Assembly: GCA_947501445.1 (NCBI GenBank)
Contig: CANMVS010000001.1
Coordinates: 310,001-374,000, forward strand
Direction of reading: 5' to 3'
Origin: an uncultured Rhizobiaceae group bacterium
GTDB taxonomy: Bacteria; Pseudomonadota; Alphaproteobacteria; Rhizobiales; Rhizobiaceae
DNA: 64,000 nucleotides
Shown: one piece after another, positions 34,738-44,003 of the stretch
Numbering within the stretch: the stretch's first letter is position 1
Layout of the letters: each line of letters opens with the position of its first letter
Made by a program: the position numbers and the translations under genes
Notes under the pieces: generated by a model
Database searches by the model: none
The model's input: only the letters and a program-made list of their open reading frames with translations
What the model was told of the DNA's origin: nothing

Positions 34738-36558
34738 TCAAACAAGCAGTTCTTCAATCGGATCATGTTCAGCCACAAAGTGTCCAGGCATGCGCTCTTC
34801 CAGCTTTGGCACGTAGCCCTGTGAGGCAAGATGCAGTTTTGAGGGCAGAAACCGCATTCTGGCGCGCGGATCAATTGGTGAGGACAGTTCACCCTTCAGC
34901 TTGATACGCGCCCTGCCCCGCTCCAGACGGGGATCGGGCAGAGGTACGGCTGAAATCAGCTGTTTGGTATAGGGGTGCTGAGGATTGCGAAACAGGCTAT
35001 CGCTATCGGTTAGCTCCACCACAGTTCCCAGATAAAGCACAAGAATACGATGAGAAATTTCCCATACAACGGACAGGTCGTGAGAAATGAAGATGAATGA
35101 CAGGTCAAATTCCTTCTGCAGGCCCATCAACAACTCGAGTATCTGGGCCCGGATGGACACATCAAGAGCCGACACGGCCTCGTCGCAAATCACCAGGCTT
35201 GGCCGCGCAATGGTCGCCCGTGCAATACCAACGCGCTGATTCTGCCCCCCCGACAGCTCGTGCGGATATCGATTGATCATGGTGTGATCGAGACCGACCC
35301 TTTCCATCATGTCCTGCACTTTCGCCCGCATTTGATCTTTGGACAGATGTTTTTCAAACACCTTGAGCGGCTCCATGATGGATGCGCCGACCGTCATCGA
35401 CGGATCAAGGCTGGCCAAAGGGTCCTGGAACACGATCTGCAAATCACTACGCTTGGCCTTCATTTCCTCCTGATCCAGATCATTCAGCGAAGTGCCAAGC
35501 CAACTAACGTTACCGGCGGTGGGTGGGATCAACTGCAATACAGCACGGGCAAGCGTCGATTTTCCGCTTCCCGATTCTCCAACGATTCCCAACGTTTCGC
35601 CCGGATTAACATCGAAACTGACCTGATCCACAGCGCGCAGGATATCCGGGCGGGCGAAGAAACCCTTGCGAATTTTGAACTGCACTTCCACATTGTCCAC
35701 CTTCAGGAAATTGCCCTTTGATCCGGCGGCAAGGGGTTTGGGGATGGGCCGCTCAATGGAGGCTTCCGGGTCGATACGCGGCACCGCGTTGAGCAGTTTT
35801 TTTGTATAGTCATGCTGCGGATTGTAGAAAATATCATCTGTTAATCCGGCCTCTACATAGGCGCCGTAGCGCATGACCTGAACCCGGTCGCACATACGTG
35901 CAACAACCCCCATATCGTGGGTTATCAATGCAATCGCGGTTCCACGCTCGCGCCGCAACTCATCCATAATGTCAAGAATTTCCGCCTGAATCGTGACATC
36001 AAGAGCCGTTGTAGGTTCATCGGCGATGAGAAGATCAGGGTCACACAACATGGCCATGGCAATCATCACCCTTTGGCGCATGCCGCCAGACAGTTCGTGC
36101 GGATACTGCCGCAACCGCCGCGCCGCCTCAGGAATACGGACGCGCTCCAGCCAGTCAAGACAGACCTGGTCGGCCTGCCTGTCACCCATGCCTCTGTGGG
36201 CACCCAATACTTCGCGCATTTGATGTCCGATGCGCATATGTGGCGTCAGGGATGTCAACGGATCCTGAAAAATCATCGAAATCTTGTCACCACGAATTTT
36301 ATTCAGTGCCGGAATGCCCAGCCCAATCAGGTTCTGCCCACGAAACTCGATTGCTCCACTGACCGTTCCGTTGCGGCTCAACAGCCCCATGGCCGCCAAA
36401 AATGTCTGGCTCTTGCCCGAACCGGATTCACCAACGATGCCAAGGCACTCGCCCGCATCAATATGGCAGGTGATACCCGACACCGCATGAACCTGGCCGT
36501 CCTCGGTATCGAAATCCACCTGCAAGTCGCGAATTTCAAGTATGCGATCCTGCGTCAT
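34738..36558 (-). CDS. Fused double ABC ATPase for peptide-type uptake (GsiA-like)
   Basis: This 606-residue protein is two ATPases joined, equivalent to DppD plus DppF. Domain 1 (about residues 6-260) has GESGSGKSQT, IFQDPLTSLTPH, SGGMRQR, LLIADEPTTALD. Domain 2 (about 285-535) has GESGSGKSTLA, VFQDPLASLDPS, SGGQNQR, LVICDEAVSALD. A C-terminal family extension follows but lacks the usual Cys cluster. Single-chain ATPases of this kind serve glutathione, peptide or opine-type importers. It is the last gene of the operon 40032-34738 and starts 2 bp after the permease stop region. Confidence 0.92.
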   Translation of the reverse strand: MTQDRILEIRDLQVDFDTEDGQVHAVSGITCHIDAGECLGIVGESGSGKSQTFLAAMGLLSRNGTVSGAIEFRGQNLIGLGIPALNKIRGDKISMIFQDPLTSLTPHMRIGHQMREVLGAHRGMGDRQADQVCLDWLERVRIPEAARRLRQYPHELSGGMRQRVMIAMAMLCDPDLLIADEPTTALDVTIQAEILDIMDELRRERGTAIALITHDMGVVARMCDRVQVMRYGAYVEAGLTDDIFYNPQHDYTKKLLNAVPRIDPEASIERPIPKPLAAGSKGNFLKVDNVEVQFKIRKGFFARPDILRAVDQVSFDVNPGETLGIVGESGSGKSTLARAVLQLIPPTAGNVSWLGTSLNDLDQEEMKAKRSDLQIVFQDPLASLDPSMTVGASIMEPLKVFEKHLSKDQMRAKVQDMMERVGLDHTMINRYPHELSGGQNQRVGIARATIARPSLVICDEAVSALDVSIRAQILELLMGLQKEFDLSFIFISHDLSVVWEISHRILVLYLGTVVELTDSDSLFRNPQHPYTKQLISAVPLPDPRLERGRARIKLKGELSSPIDPRARMRFLPSKLHLASQGYVPKLEERMPGHFVAEHDPIEELLV

Positions 36559-36560
36559 AT

Positions 36561-37472
36561 CTAACGCTCCTTCGGGTCAAACGCATCGCGAAGACCATCA
36601 CCGATAAACAGAAGACTAAGCAGCAAAAGCACCAGAAATGTCGCTGGAAACCAAAGCAGCCACGGCAGCACTTCAAAGACACTGGCACCATCTGCGATCA
36701 ATGTGCCCAGAGACGTCAAAGGTTCCTGAACACCAAATCCCAGATAGGACAGGAAGCTTTCCGTAACGATGATTTCAGGGACGGTCAGCGCCGCATAGAT
36801 TACAACCGGTCCAGCAAGATTGGGGATTATATGTTTGAATATAATGGCAAAAGTACCCTGCCCACTGGCCCGTGCGGCCTCAATATATTCGCGCTGTTTG
36901 ATCGAAAGTGTCTGCCCGCGGACAATGCGCGCCATTGTAAGCCATTCAAGTGCACCAATTGCTGCAAACAGCAGATAGACATTGCGTCCGAAAATCACCA
37001 TCAGCAGGATCACGAATAAAATGTAAGGCAGCGCATACATGATATCAACGAAACGCATCATGGCCTGGTCTACGCGCCCGCCAATATAGCCGGCAACTGC
37101 ACCAAATGTAACGCCTATGAAAACGGAAACCAGAGTGGCAACCAGGGCAACGGCCAATGAGACCCGTGTACCATAGAGAATGCGTGCAAACAGATCGCGG
37201 CCATTCTGGTCGGTGCCCATATAGTGGCCGCTTTCGATCGATGGCGGCATGCGAAAGGCAGCCCAATCGGGGTCCTCATAATTGTAAGGGATGAAATACG
37301 GGCCTGCGAAGGCCAGCAGGATCAATAACCCCAGCACGAAAAGCGACACCACTGCAGCCCGGTTTCGCATCAGCCTGAGCCACGCATTCTGCATGAGGCT
37401 ACGGCCCTGCGTTGTCGCGCCAGGCGATGAAAATGTATCTTCAACGATTGATTGTTTTTGTGGTCCCAACAT
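36561..37472 (-). CDS. Peptide-type ABC permease (OppC-like)
   Basis: A 303-residue permease with the OppC layout: N-terminal helix (about residues 40-60), periplasmic GTDQNGRDLFARILYGTR, then the permease domain with the EAA loop EYIEAARASGQGTFAIIFKH and five more helices. I chose ATG 37472, because it overlaps the stop of the oppB-like gene by one base (TAATG) and has GAGG eight bases upstream. An ATG at 37502 would extend the protein by 10 residues inside the upstream gene. Confidence 0.92.
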   Translation of the reverse strand: MLGPQKQSIVEDTFSSPGATTQGRSLMQNAWLRLMRNRAAVVSLFVLGLLILLAFAGPYFIPYNYEDPDWAAFRMPPSIESGHYMGTDQNGRDLFARILYGTRVSLAVALVATLVSVFIGVTFGAVAGYIGGRVDQAMMRFVDIMYALPYILFVILLMVIFGRNVYLLFAAIGALEWLTMARIVRGQTLSIKQREYIEAARASGQGTFAIIFKHIIPNLAGPVVIYAALTVPEIIVTESFLSYLGFGVQEPLTSLGTLIADGASVFEVLPWLLWFPATFLVLLLLSLLFIGDGLRDAFDPKER

Positions 37473-38395
37473 TACTGTGACCTCACTCTTGGGTCGAGCC
37501 ATGCGTAGATCACGTCGACAATCAGATTAAGAACAATGATCAAAACCATGTAAAATATCACCGTTCCCAGCACCATGCCGTAGTCGCGATTAAGCGCGGC
37601 ATTGATGAAATATCTGCCTATGCCCGGAATACCAAAGATGGTTTCAACCACCAGCGAACCTGTCAGCAGATATCCTGCCGCCGGGCCAAGGTAGGAGACG
37701 ACCGGTGTCAGGGCCGGCTTCAGCGCATGACGCCAGACAACAGGCGTATCATTAAGCCCCTTTGATCTTGCCGTACGGATGAAGTTGGTGCCAAGAACCT
37801 CGATCATCGATCCACGCATCAAGCGGGATATGCGCGCAATATGCGGCAGTGCCAGAACGCAAACCGGTAGTATCAAATAGCGGATCGAGCCATCTCCCCA
37901 ACCGCCAACCGGCAACCAGTTCAATTCAAGTCCGAATATCAGTTGAAAGACCGGTGCCAGCAAAAAATTGGGTAAAACCAGGCCGGACAGGATGATGCCA
38001 CCAAGGACGAAATCCGGCAGTTGGTTCCGCTTCAGCGCGCCAAATATGCCACACAGAACACCGGCAATAATCGCCAGCGCAAAGGCCAGACCACCAACAA
38101 TGATTGTATAGGGCAAACCGATGGCGATCTGCTCAGCAACAGTAAAATCCTGGGTGACAAAGGAAGGCCCCAGGTCACCGCGCAGCACATTGCCGACGTA
38201 GATCAGATATTGCTCTACCAGCGGCTTATCCAGATTGTAAAAGGCTGCGAGATTTCGTTTCACAGCTTCGGGCAGTGGTCGCTCACCATCAAATGGGCCA
38301 CCGGGTGCAAGACGCAGAATGAAAAAACACACGGTGATCGCAATCCACACAACCGGAATTGTGGTGATCAACCGCTTAAAAGCATAATTGAGCAT
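37472..38395 (-). CDS. Peptide-type ABC permease (OppB-like)
   Basis: A 307-residue permease starting MLNYAFKRLITTIPVVWIAI, with a periplasmic loop ending GDLGPSFVTQDFTV, and a permease domain whose EAA loop is NFIRTARSKGLNDTPVVWRH. It ends DVIYAWLDPRVRSQ. It follows the binding-protein gene by 56 bp containing a stem-loop and is coupled to the next permease gene by a one-base overlap. Confidence 0.93.
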   Translation of the reverse strand: MLNYAFKRLITTIPVVWIAITVCFFILRLAPGGPFDGERPLPEAVKRNLAAFYNLDKPLVEQYLIYVGNVLRGDLGPSFVTQDFTVAEQIAIGLPYTIIVGGLAFALAIIAGVLCGIFGALKRNQLPDFVLGGIILSGLVLPNFLLAPVFQLIFGLELNWLPVGGWGDGSIRYLILPVCVLALPHIARISRLMRGSMIEVLGTNFIRTARSKGLNDTPVVWRHALKPALTPVVSYLGPAAGYLLTGSLVVETIFGIPGIGRYFINAALNRDYGMVLGTVIFYMVLIIVLNLIVDVIYAWLDPRVRSQ

Positions 38396-38408
38396 GGGGA
38401 CACAAATA

Positions 38409-38436
38409 GAAGGACCGGGTTTGACGCCGGTCCTTC
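38409..38436 (-). promoter_or_regulatory. Stem-loop between binding-protein and permease genes
   Basis: A perfect 10-bp stem, GAAGGACCGG/CCGGTCCTTC (38409-38418 and 38427-38436), with an 8-nt loop, lies between the binding-protein stop (38452) and the permease start (38395). No U-run follows. As with the hairpin at 24034, it probably protects the upstream message or partly stops transcription. Confidence 0.7.
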
Positions 38437-38451
38437 ATCCTGAGTTTTGAG

Positions 38452-40032
38452 TTATTCCACGAGTTCCAGCCACCGCGTACGGTGAATGTCAAAGGCATTA
38501 TTCTCAAAGCCCTTTACCTTGGGCGATACAACATTGCGCGCAAGATAATAGTAGATCGGTATCGCTGCGGTTTCGTCGAGCGCAATCTGCTCGGCCTGCT
38601 TGAGAAGCGCGGCACGTGCATCGGTGTCCGTCGTCGCATTGGCCTTGTCCACCAATGCGTCAAATTCGGGGTTGCTCCAACGCCCGTAGTTGTAATCGAC
38701 ACCTGATTTGAGCAGGTTCAGGAAGTTATCCGCATCATTATAGTCCGCGAGCCACCCGGCACGGGCTATTTCAAGAATGCCCTGCTGCAATTCATCGTAG
38801 TGCACTTTGGTTTCGGTGTTGAAGAGTTCAACTTCAATACCCAGCGGTTTCCACATGGCTGCAACAGCAACGGCGATGCGCTTGTGGTTCTCATTGGTGT
38901 TGTAACGCAGCTGCAGCTTCAACGGATTGGACGCGTCAAAACCGGCACCTTCGAGCAGCCTCTTGGCTTCGGCAACCTTTTCACCATAGGGCATATCCTT
39001 CCAGGCAACGGTCGCCGGATCCTTGTAATTGGCCATGCCGGGTGGAACCCAGGAATATGCAGGCAATTCACCGGTACCCAGCACCTGTGGCCCGATGACT
39101 TCGCGATTGACAGCCATCGATAGCGCCTTGCGAACATCGGCATTGTCAAATGGTGCCCTGTTGGAATTGATGACGTAGTAGTAAAGACCTGCGAATGGCG
39201 CGACTTGTGGCTGTCCCGGCAGGTTTTCCTTCATCCACTCATACTGGTCGGTCGGGAACTCGGTCATAATATCAAATTCACCGGCACGATAGCGTTTCAG
39301 CGCGGCAGAATGATCTTCAAGTGTAAAGAACTTGGCGCCATCAACCTTGACGTTGGAAGCGTCGTAATAGCCATCATTGCGTGCGGTGGTCACGTGGGAA
39401 CCGGGCACCCACTCCGTTGGCTTGTAGGGGCCATTGGTGGCGATATTGTCGATCTTGACCCAGTCTGTGCCCTTTGCCTCAACCAGATGCTGAGGGATCG
39501 GGTAAGCGGTGTAATGTGTCAGCGCTCCAATAAAATAGGGTGTGGGCTGCTCAAGTGTAATTTCAAGGGTCTTGTCGTCCAGCGCCTTGACGCCCAGTTC
39601 ATTCAGATCCTTGATTTCACCCTTGTTGATCTTCTGAGCGTTTTTGATCGGATACTGCAGATAGGCATAATTGGCTGCAGTCTCGGGATTCATCAGTCGC
39701 TGAAAGGCAAAAACGAAATCATTGGCGGTCACCGGTGTTCCGTCCGTCCAGCTGATGCCGTCGCGCAATTTGAATGTATAAACCAGACCATCGTCAGATA
39801 CTGTCCAGCTTTCCGCCTGTCCCGGAATTGGCTCTGCGGCACGATCCTCGGTAACCAAACCTTCAAATATGTCACCAACAATGCGGTTTTCCCAATCACC
39901 GGATACCTTATGCGGATCCAGTGACGATGCATCGCCACCATTGTGAATATTCAAGGTGGCTGATAAGGCCTGCCCGGCTAAAAATACGGTCAGGAAACAC
40001 GCAAACAGGTATTTCAGACTTCGGTTAAACAT
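38452..40032 (-). CDS. Oligopeptide-binding protein (OppA-like)
   Basis: This 526-residue periplasmic protein has a signal peptide (FACFLTVFLAGQALSA) and matches OppA closely: LNIHNGGDASSLDPHKVSGDWENRIVGDIFEGL, AESWTVSDDGLVYTFKLRDG, and YTAYPIPQHLVE. C-terminal AIPIYYYLARNVVSPKVKGF is also OppA-like. It delivers oligopeptides to the permease encoded downstream. Its 5' region holds a plausible promoter, and GAGGAGCG precedes the ATG. It is the first gene of a four-gene operon. Confidence 0.92.
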   Translation of the reverse strand: MFNRSLKYLFACFLTVFLAGQALSATLNIHNGGDASSLDPHKVSGDWENRIVGDIFEGLVTEDRAAEPIPGQAESWTVSDDGLVYTFKLRDGISWTDGTPVTANDFVFAFQRLMNPETAANYAYLQYPIKNAQKINKGEIKDLNELGVKALDDKTLEITLEQPTPYFIGALTHYTAYPIPQHLVEAKGTDWVKIDNIATNGPYKPTEWVPGSHVTTARNDGYYDASNVKVDGAKFFTLEDHSAALKRYRAGEFDIMTEFPTDQYEWMKENLPGQPQVAPFAGLYYYVINSNRAPFDNADVRKALSMAVNREVIGPQVLGTGELPAYSWVPPGMANYKDPATVAWKDMPYGEKVAEAKRLLEGAGFDASNPLKLQLRYNTNENHKRIAVAVAAMWKPLGIEVELFNTETKVHYDELQQGILEIARAGWLADYNDADNFLNLLKSGVDYNYGRWSNPEFDALVDKANATTDTDARAALLKQAEQIALDETAAIPIYYYLARNVVSPKVKGFENNAFDIHRTRWLELVE

Positions 40033-40536
40033 TGAGATCGCTCCTCTGCTAACAGTTGATGTTGGCTCTGATTGGTTGGCTCTTTATTGATCTTTTTGAA
40101 CCAGTGGAGCGGAGCATAGACGGCGAATACGAAACACCAAACAGTTTTTTTGGTAATTCGCAAATGCCCTGATTTGCTGGTTTTTTCGTTAGTTTTTCCA
40201 GTAATATTTCAGTAAATTCAACCATCGCACAAGATGATTTTTCGCCACCGTCGGCAATTAGCCTACAATTTGTCCACAATTTATTCACACAGATTTGCGC
40301 TTCAGAAATGCCTGAGACTGGCGAAGAGGCACCCGGTTATCGACCAAACTTCCCATTTCCACTGAAAACAGCGCGTACAAACCGTCGAACGCATGCCGCA
40401 TAGTGCCTCATCACGATTCTCTGATACAGCAACATCGCCGTTTTCCTTGACCGCAACGCACATTCCGTGCTGCCTAGATCATGTCTTGCTGCCCAGATCC
40501 TGTCTTGTCGATTGCCCCCACATGCCGGTAACTTCC
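40033..40536. other. 500-bp divergent intergenic region
   Basis: Between the oppA-like gene (left) and an MFS gene (right). On the minus strand a promoter can be drawn: -35 TTGGTG (40135-40140), 16-bp spacer, -10 TATGCT (40113-40118), about 80 bp ahead of oppA. I see no gene: the frame that extends the MFS protein to 40393 has no family-like sequence. Confidence 0.45.
40113..40140 (-). promoter_or_regulatory. Candidate promoter of the oppA-like operon
   Basis: Minus strand: TTGGTG (40135-40140), 16-bp spacer, TATGCT (40113-40118), followed by CCGCTCC. The -10 region is nearly identical to the one ahead of the other peptide operon (25715-25728). Assigned by eye only. Confidence 0.4.
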
Positions 40537-41706
40537 ATGAAAACAAAGTCCCTCGCATTGCTGCTTCTGGCTCAGGTATTGGTTATGTCCTTGTGGTTTG
40601 TGTCTGCTGCCATACTGCCTGAAATGGCGGCTGAAGTTACCATATCAACCACGCGTCAGGCTGCTTTATCCAGCGGCGTGCAGGCCGGGTTTGTCCTGGG
40701 TGCCCTGCTCTCTTCCATTCTTGGAATTGCCGACAGATTTGATCCCAGGCGGGTGTTTTTGATTTCCGCTGTCGGCGCCGGGTTGGTGAATTTGGTGCTG
40801 CTTGTTGCGATCCCGGGAAGCACCGCAACGATAATCGCCCGGGTCGCCACGGGCATGCTTTTGGCCGGTGTTTATCCGGTCGGCATGAAAATCGCGGTTG
40901 GCTGGGGTCAAAAAAACCGCGGATTGCTGGTGGGTGCACTGGTGGGTGCGCTGACACTTGGTTCGGCATCACCGCACCTGATTGCACTGATGGGCGGCGC
41001 GGACTGGCGTACAACGGTGGCCTTCACATCACTCGCCGCGATCATTGGCGGGGTGTTGTGTTTCTTTGTGGCTCTGGGGCCATATCATGCAAGCGCCGCC
41101 AGATTTAGCGCAAAGGCTGTCACCGCAGCCTGGACCAACCGTCGCGTCCGGTTGGCCTACGCAGGTTATCTCGGTCATATGTGGGAACTTTACGCCATGT
41201 GGGCATGGATCGGCGTTGCCATGACGGTCTCTTTTAGTGCGTCTTTGCCAATCAACGAAGCGCGTCAGCTTGCAACTTTAACCGCATTTGCAGCGATTGG
41301 TATTGGTGCAGTTGCCTGCGCTCCGGCGGGTCTGGCTGCGGATCGTTACGGCAAGGCGGAGATTGCGGCAATTGCCATGGTCATCAGCGGTCTTGCAGCT
41401 ATTGGAACCGCAATAACCTTTGGTGGGCCGGTATGGCTGTCCATTGTTGTTGTCATGATCTGGGGCGCATCCATTGTTCCTGATTCCGCACAATTTTCTG
41501 CGCTGGTGGCGGACAACGCACCGGTGGGGATTGCCGGAAGTCTGATGACGCTGCAAACAGCCCTGGGTTTCGCCCTCACCTTTATCACTGTTCAGGTGAC
41601 ACCGCTTCTTGCAGACGCCTTTGGCTGGCCCGCCATTCTGGCTGCCATGGCGCTGGGTCCAATGTTCGGCATAGGTGCAATGATGCGGCTGCGATCCATG
41701 CGTTGA
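40537..41706 (+). CDS. MFS transporter (NNP/CynX-like)
   Basis: This 389-residue permease has about twelve helices, starting KTKSLALLLLAQVLVMSLWFVSAAILPEM, with a loop 2-3 motif ADRFDPRRVF and a helix 4-5 region GMLLAGVYPVGMKIAVGWG. The style resembles CynX/NimT or nitrate/cyanate-type MFS proteins; the substrate is unknown. The start is uncertain: ATG 40537 or ATG 40522, neither with a strong ribosome site. A cluster of stem-loops follows its stop. Confidence 0.8.
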   Translation: MKTKSLALLLLAQVLVMSLWFVSAAILPEMAAEVTISTTRQAALSSGVQAGFVLGALLSSILGIADRFDPRRVFLISAVGAGLVNLVLLVAIPGSTATIIARVATGMLLAGVYPVGMKIAVGWGQKNRGLLVGALVGALTLGSASPHLIALMGGADWRTTVAFTSLAAIIGGVLCFFVALGPYHASAARFSAKAVTAAWTNRRVRLAYAGYLGHMWELYAMWAWIGVAMTVSFSASLPINEARQLATLTAFAAIGIGAVACAPAGLAADRYGKAEIAAIAMVISGLAAIGTAITFGGPVWLSIVVVMIWGASIVPDSAQFSALVADNAPVGIAGSLMTLQTALGFALTFITVQVTPLLADAFGWPAILAAMALGPMFGIGAMMRLRSMR

Positions 41707-41710
41707 GGCC

Positions 41711-41737
41711 GAGCAATTCAGATTTTGACCGAACCGG
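41711..41737 (-). repeat. Partial inverted copy (F) of the intergenic repeat
   Basis: The sequence gagcaattcagattttgacc, starting 5 bp after the MFS stop, is the reverse complement of the 3' arm of the full repeat with one substitution, as in copy E. Only this arm remains; the next bases run into a cluster of unrelated hairpins. Confidence 0.55.
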
Positions 41738-41768
41738 AAAAACCGGACGCTTGAATGAAGCGTCCGGT
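41737..41768 (-). terminator. Candidate rho-independent terminator (minus strand)
   Basis: The 11-bp stem ACCGGACGCTT/AAGCGTCCGGT with loop of 5 is followed on the minus strand by TTTTTCC. It would end transcripts of the MarR gene (stop at 42009), 240 bp downstream of it. On the plus strand it lacks a U-run. Confidence 0.5.
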
Positions 41769-42008
41769 CCCCCTTGCCGGTACGGGCGGGGCGGCGCCGT
41801 ACCGGCTCTCCTGTGCAGTGGATATTCCGGACCGCGCCGATCCGCCAGGTATCCACTGCAAAGAAACAAACAATTCTTGCGGCGCTCAGCCTTTCAACCC
41901 GAAGACTTCCTGACCCGCCCGGTGACAATTGCATGGCCAGAATGAACTACTTGTGAACGGTGATTTCACCTCTGGTTCACATGACAAATTCCGCTGTTTC
42001 CGATAAAA

Positions 42009-42470
42009 TCAGTCTGGGTTCAGCCCGCAAAGCAACTGTAATGAATGAACAAGTTCGCGCCGCTGCTTCTCGGTGAGCATCTTCGTCAGTTGATCCTCAC
42101 ACCGATTGATTTTCGGTCGCAATTGCCCAAACCAGTCTTCCCCCTTTGCCGAAAGGGCGTATCTGATCATCCGTTTATCGGACACTGATGCGGAGCGGGT
42201 TATCCATTCATTTGCTATCATTGGTTTGATTGTTGTTGTCACCACAGAGGGCGCCGTTTGCATGGCTAAGCAAATTGAAGAATGAGTGACCTGCGGGTTG
42301 TTTGCGATCAACTCGGCGATCATGAACTGCAGGGGCGTTATGTCATCGGCAGCAAAAACCTCAGCAAATTGCGATTGTCCCCGGTTAAATGCATGCCGCA
42401 GAAGATGCCCCAGCAAACCATGCAGCAGGCCATAGTCCAGATCATTCGATTGCTGATGTTCCTCGTTCAC
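42009..42470 (-). CDS. MarR-family regulator
   Basis: This 153-residue regulator has the MarR winged helix: LQFMIAELIANNPQVTHSSICLAM, recognition helix APSVVTTTIKPMIANEWI and wing SVSDKRMIRYALSAKG. I chose GTG 42470 (VNEEHQQSNDLDYG) because GAGAGGGG lies just upstream; the longer frame to 42608 would read through its own promoter. It is divergent from the flavin monooxygenase at 42647 and probably controls it in response to an aromatic substrate. A GTTTA-N5-TAAAC site lies between them. Confidence 0.85.
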   Translation of the reverse strand: MNEEHQQSNDLDYGLLHGLLGHLLRHAFNRGQSQFAEVFAADDITPLQFMIAELIANNPQVTHSSICLAMQTAPSVVTTTIKPMIANEWITRSASVSDKRMIRYALSAKGEDWFGQLRPKINRCEDQLTKMLTEKQRRELVHSLQLLCGLNPD

Positions 42471-42559
42471 GCCCCTCTCCCACTCCCTGTTTCTGGTTAA
42501 TTGTGACCCCGATCCCGAGCTATTGCTCCTTAAACGACCGACACGTCGGCAGACTATAA

Positions 42560-42588
42560 TTGACATTTGTTTATGACGTAAACTAAAT
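42560..42588 (+). promoter_or_regulatory. Promoter with MarR-type operator ahead of the monooxygenase
   Basis: A -35 TTGACA (42560-42565), 17-bp spacer and weak -10 CTAAAT (42583-42588) enclose the inverted repeat GTTTA-TGACG-TAAAC (42569-42583). An operator between the promoter boxes suits repression by the divergent MarR protein. Regulator-site pairing is inferred. Confidence 0.5.
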
Positions 42589-42646
42589 TCGCAATGACAG
42601 GAATTCAATTTGCCAATTGGGAGCGAGCCAGCCTCGTTGATGTATC

Positions 42647-43921
42647 ATGACAGTTCTCATTGCCGGGGCCGGATTGGCCGGACTTACATTCGCGCTCACA
42701 TGCCAGCAGATTGGTGTCCCCTTCAAGGTTTACGAGCAGGTCCCCTCGTTACATCCACTGGGCGTCGGCATTAATTTGCAACCCAATGCGGTTCGGGAAC
42801 TGTTTGATCTGGGGTTGGAATCAGAACTGGCTGCAATCGGTGTCGAAACCCGCGAGTACGGTATGTTCTCCAAAAAGGGTCTTGAGATATGGGTCGAACC
42901 ACGGGGGCGTTGGGCGGGATACAATTGGCCACAATACTCTGTCCATCGGGGCGCACTCCAGATGATGATTTATCGCACCCTGATCGCCCGCGCCGGCGCT
43001 GCGTGCATCGAAACAGGCTGGCGTGCCACTGGTTTTGAAAATACGTCAGATGGCGCGCATTTGTTGCTTGAAAATGCAAATGGGCAAAAAAAATCAGCAA
43101 AGGGCACGCTTATTGTCGGTGCTGATGGCATTCACTCTGCATTGCGAGCCCAGATGGAGCCCAACGAGGGTGCGCCCATTTGGGGTGGTGCCATATTGTG
43201 GCGCGCCACCTCAAAGGCGGCGCCCTTTCGTACCGGTGCGTCCATGGCCTTGATCGGACATGCAACTCAAAGACTTGTGGCCTATCCGATCAGTCAGCCG
43301 GATCCGCAGACCGGCCTTGTCACCATGAACTGGATTGCTGAACTGAGCTACGACCCCGAGGCGGGCTGGAACAAGGAGGACTGGAACCGCAAGGCAGATA
43401 TTGCAGCCTTCCTGCCGGCTTTCAAAGACTGGCAATTTGGCTGGATTGATGCTCCGCAACTCATCACCACAGCCGATCAGGTCTTCGAATACCCAATGGT
43501 TGATCGCGACCCCATTTCCAGATGGACACATGGTTCGGTGACGCTCATGGGAGACGCTGCCCACGCCACCTATCCGGTCGGTTCCAGTGGTGCCAGCCAG
43601 GCCATTGTGGATGCCCGTAAGCTTGGATCGTATCTGCTGTCCATCGGGGTTAACAGCAAAGCGCTCGACGCCTATGAGGCTGAATTGCTTCCCGCAACAC
43701 GTTCCATGGTGCTGGCAAATCGCGGCAGCGGGCCCGATGCCGTACTACAGATGGTTGAGGAGCGATGTGGCGGTGACTTTGAAGACATTGAAGCCGTTGC
43801 CAGCCATGCAGAGCTGTCGCAACACGCTGAAAAATACAAGAAAATTGCCGGTTTCAGTATTGATGCGCTAAATTCCCTGCCACCGACAATTCCTGCGCTA
43901 CCTTCAAACATCAGCGGATAA
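42647..43921 (+). CDS. FAD-dependent monooxygenase (aromatic-ring hydroxylase family)
   Basis: This 424-residue class A flavoprotein monooxygenase has the FAD dinucleotide motif VLIAGAGLAGLTFALTCQ at the N terminus, the DG fingerprint TLIVGADGIHSALRAQ (about residue 160), and the GD motif VTLMGDAAHATYPVGSSGASQAI (about 300). It resembles the salicylate hydroxylase/PhzS-type flavin-dependent oxidoreductases that use NAD(P)H and oxygen to hydroxylate an aromatic ring. No ring-cleavage genes are nearby, so the substrate is open. Regulated, by inference, by the divergent MarR gene. Confidence 0.87.
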   Translation: MTVLIAGAGLAGLTFALTCQQIGVPFKVYEQVPSLHPLGVGINLQPNAVRELFDLGLESELAAIGVETREYGMFSKKGLEIWVEPRGRWAGYNWPQYSVHRGALQMMIYRTLIARAGAACIETGWRATGFENTSDGAHLLLENANGQKKSAKGTLIVGADGIHSALRAQMEPNEGAPIWGGAILWRATSKAAPFRTGASMALIGHATQRLVAYPISQPDPQTGLVTMNWIAELSYDPEAGWNKEDWNRKADIAAFLPAFKDWQFGWIDAPQLITTADQVFEYPMVDRDPISRWTHGSVTLMGDAAHATYPVGSSGASQAIVDARKLGSYLLSIGVNSKALDAYEAELLPATRSMVLANRGSGPDAVLQMVEERCGGDFEDIEAVASHAELSQHAEKYKKIAGFSIDALNSLPPTIPALPSNISG

Positions 43922-44003
43922 ATCTACATAACCAGTTTTATGGTTGCTTTGCACAAAAACAACACATATAAACATGATCGATGAAGCAAAAAGGAGTTGC
44001 AAT

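Larger units (their letters stand above)
41707..42008. other. Convergent intergenic region with three tandem stem-loops
   Basis: Three perfect inverted repeats follow each other: an 11-bp stem at 41742-41752/41758-41768 (loop gaatg), a 10-bp stem at 41776-41785/41797-41806, and an 11-bp stem at 41814-41824/41850-41860. The first is followed on the minus strand by TTTTT, so it can serve as a rho-independent terminator for the MarR gene; the others have no U-run. No gene is visible. Confidence 0.65.
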
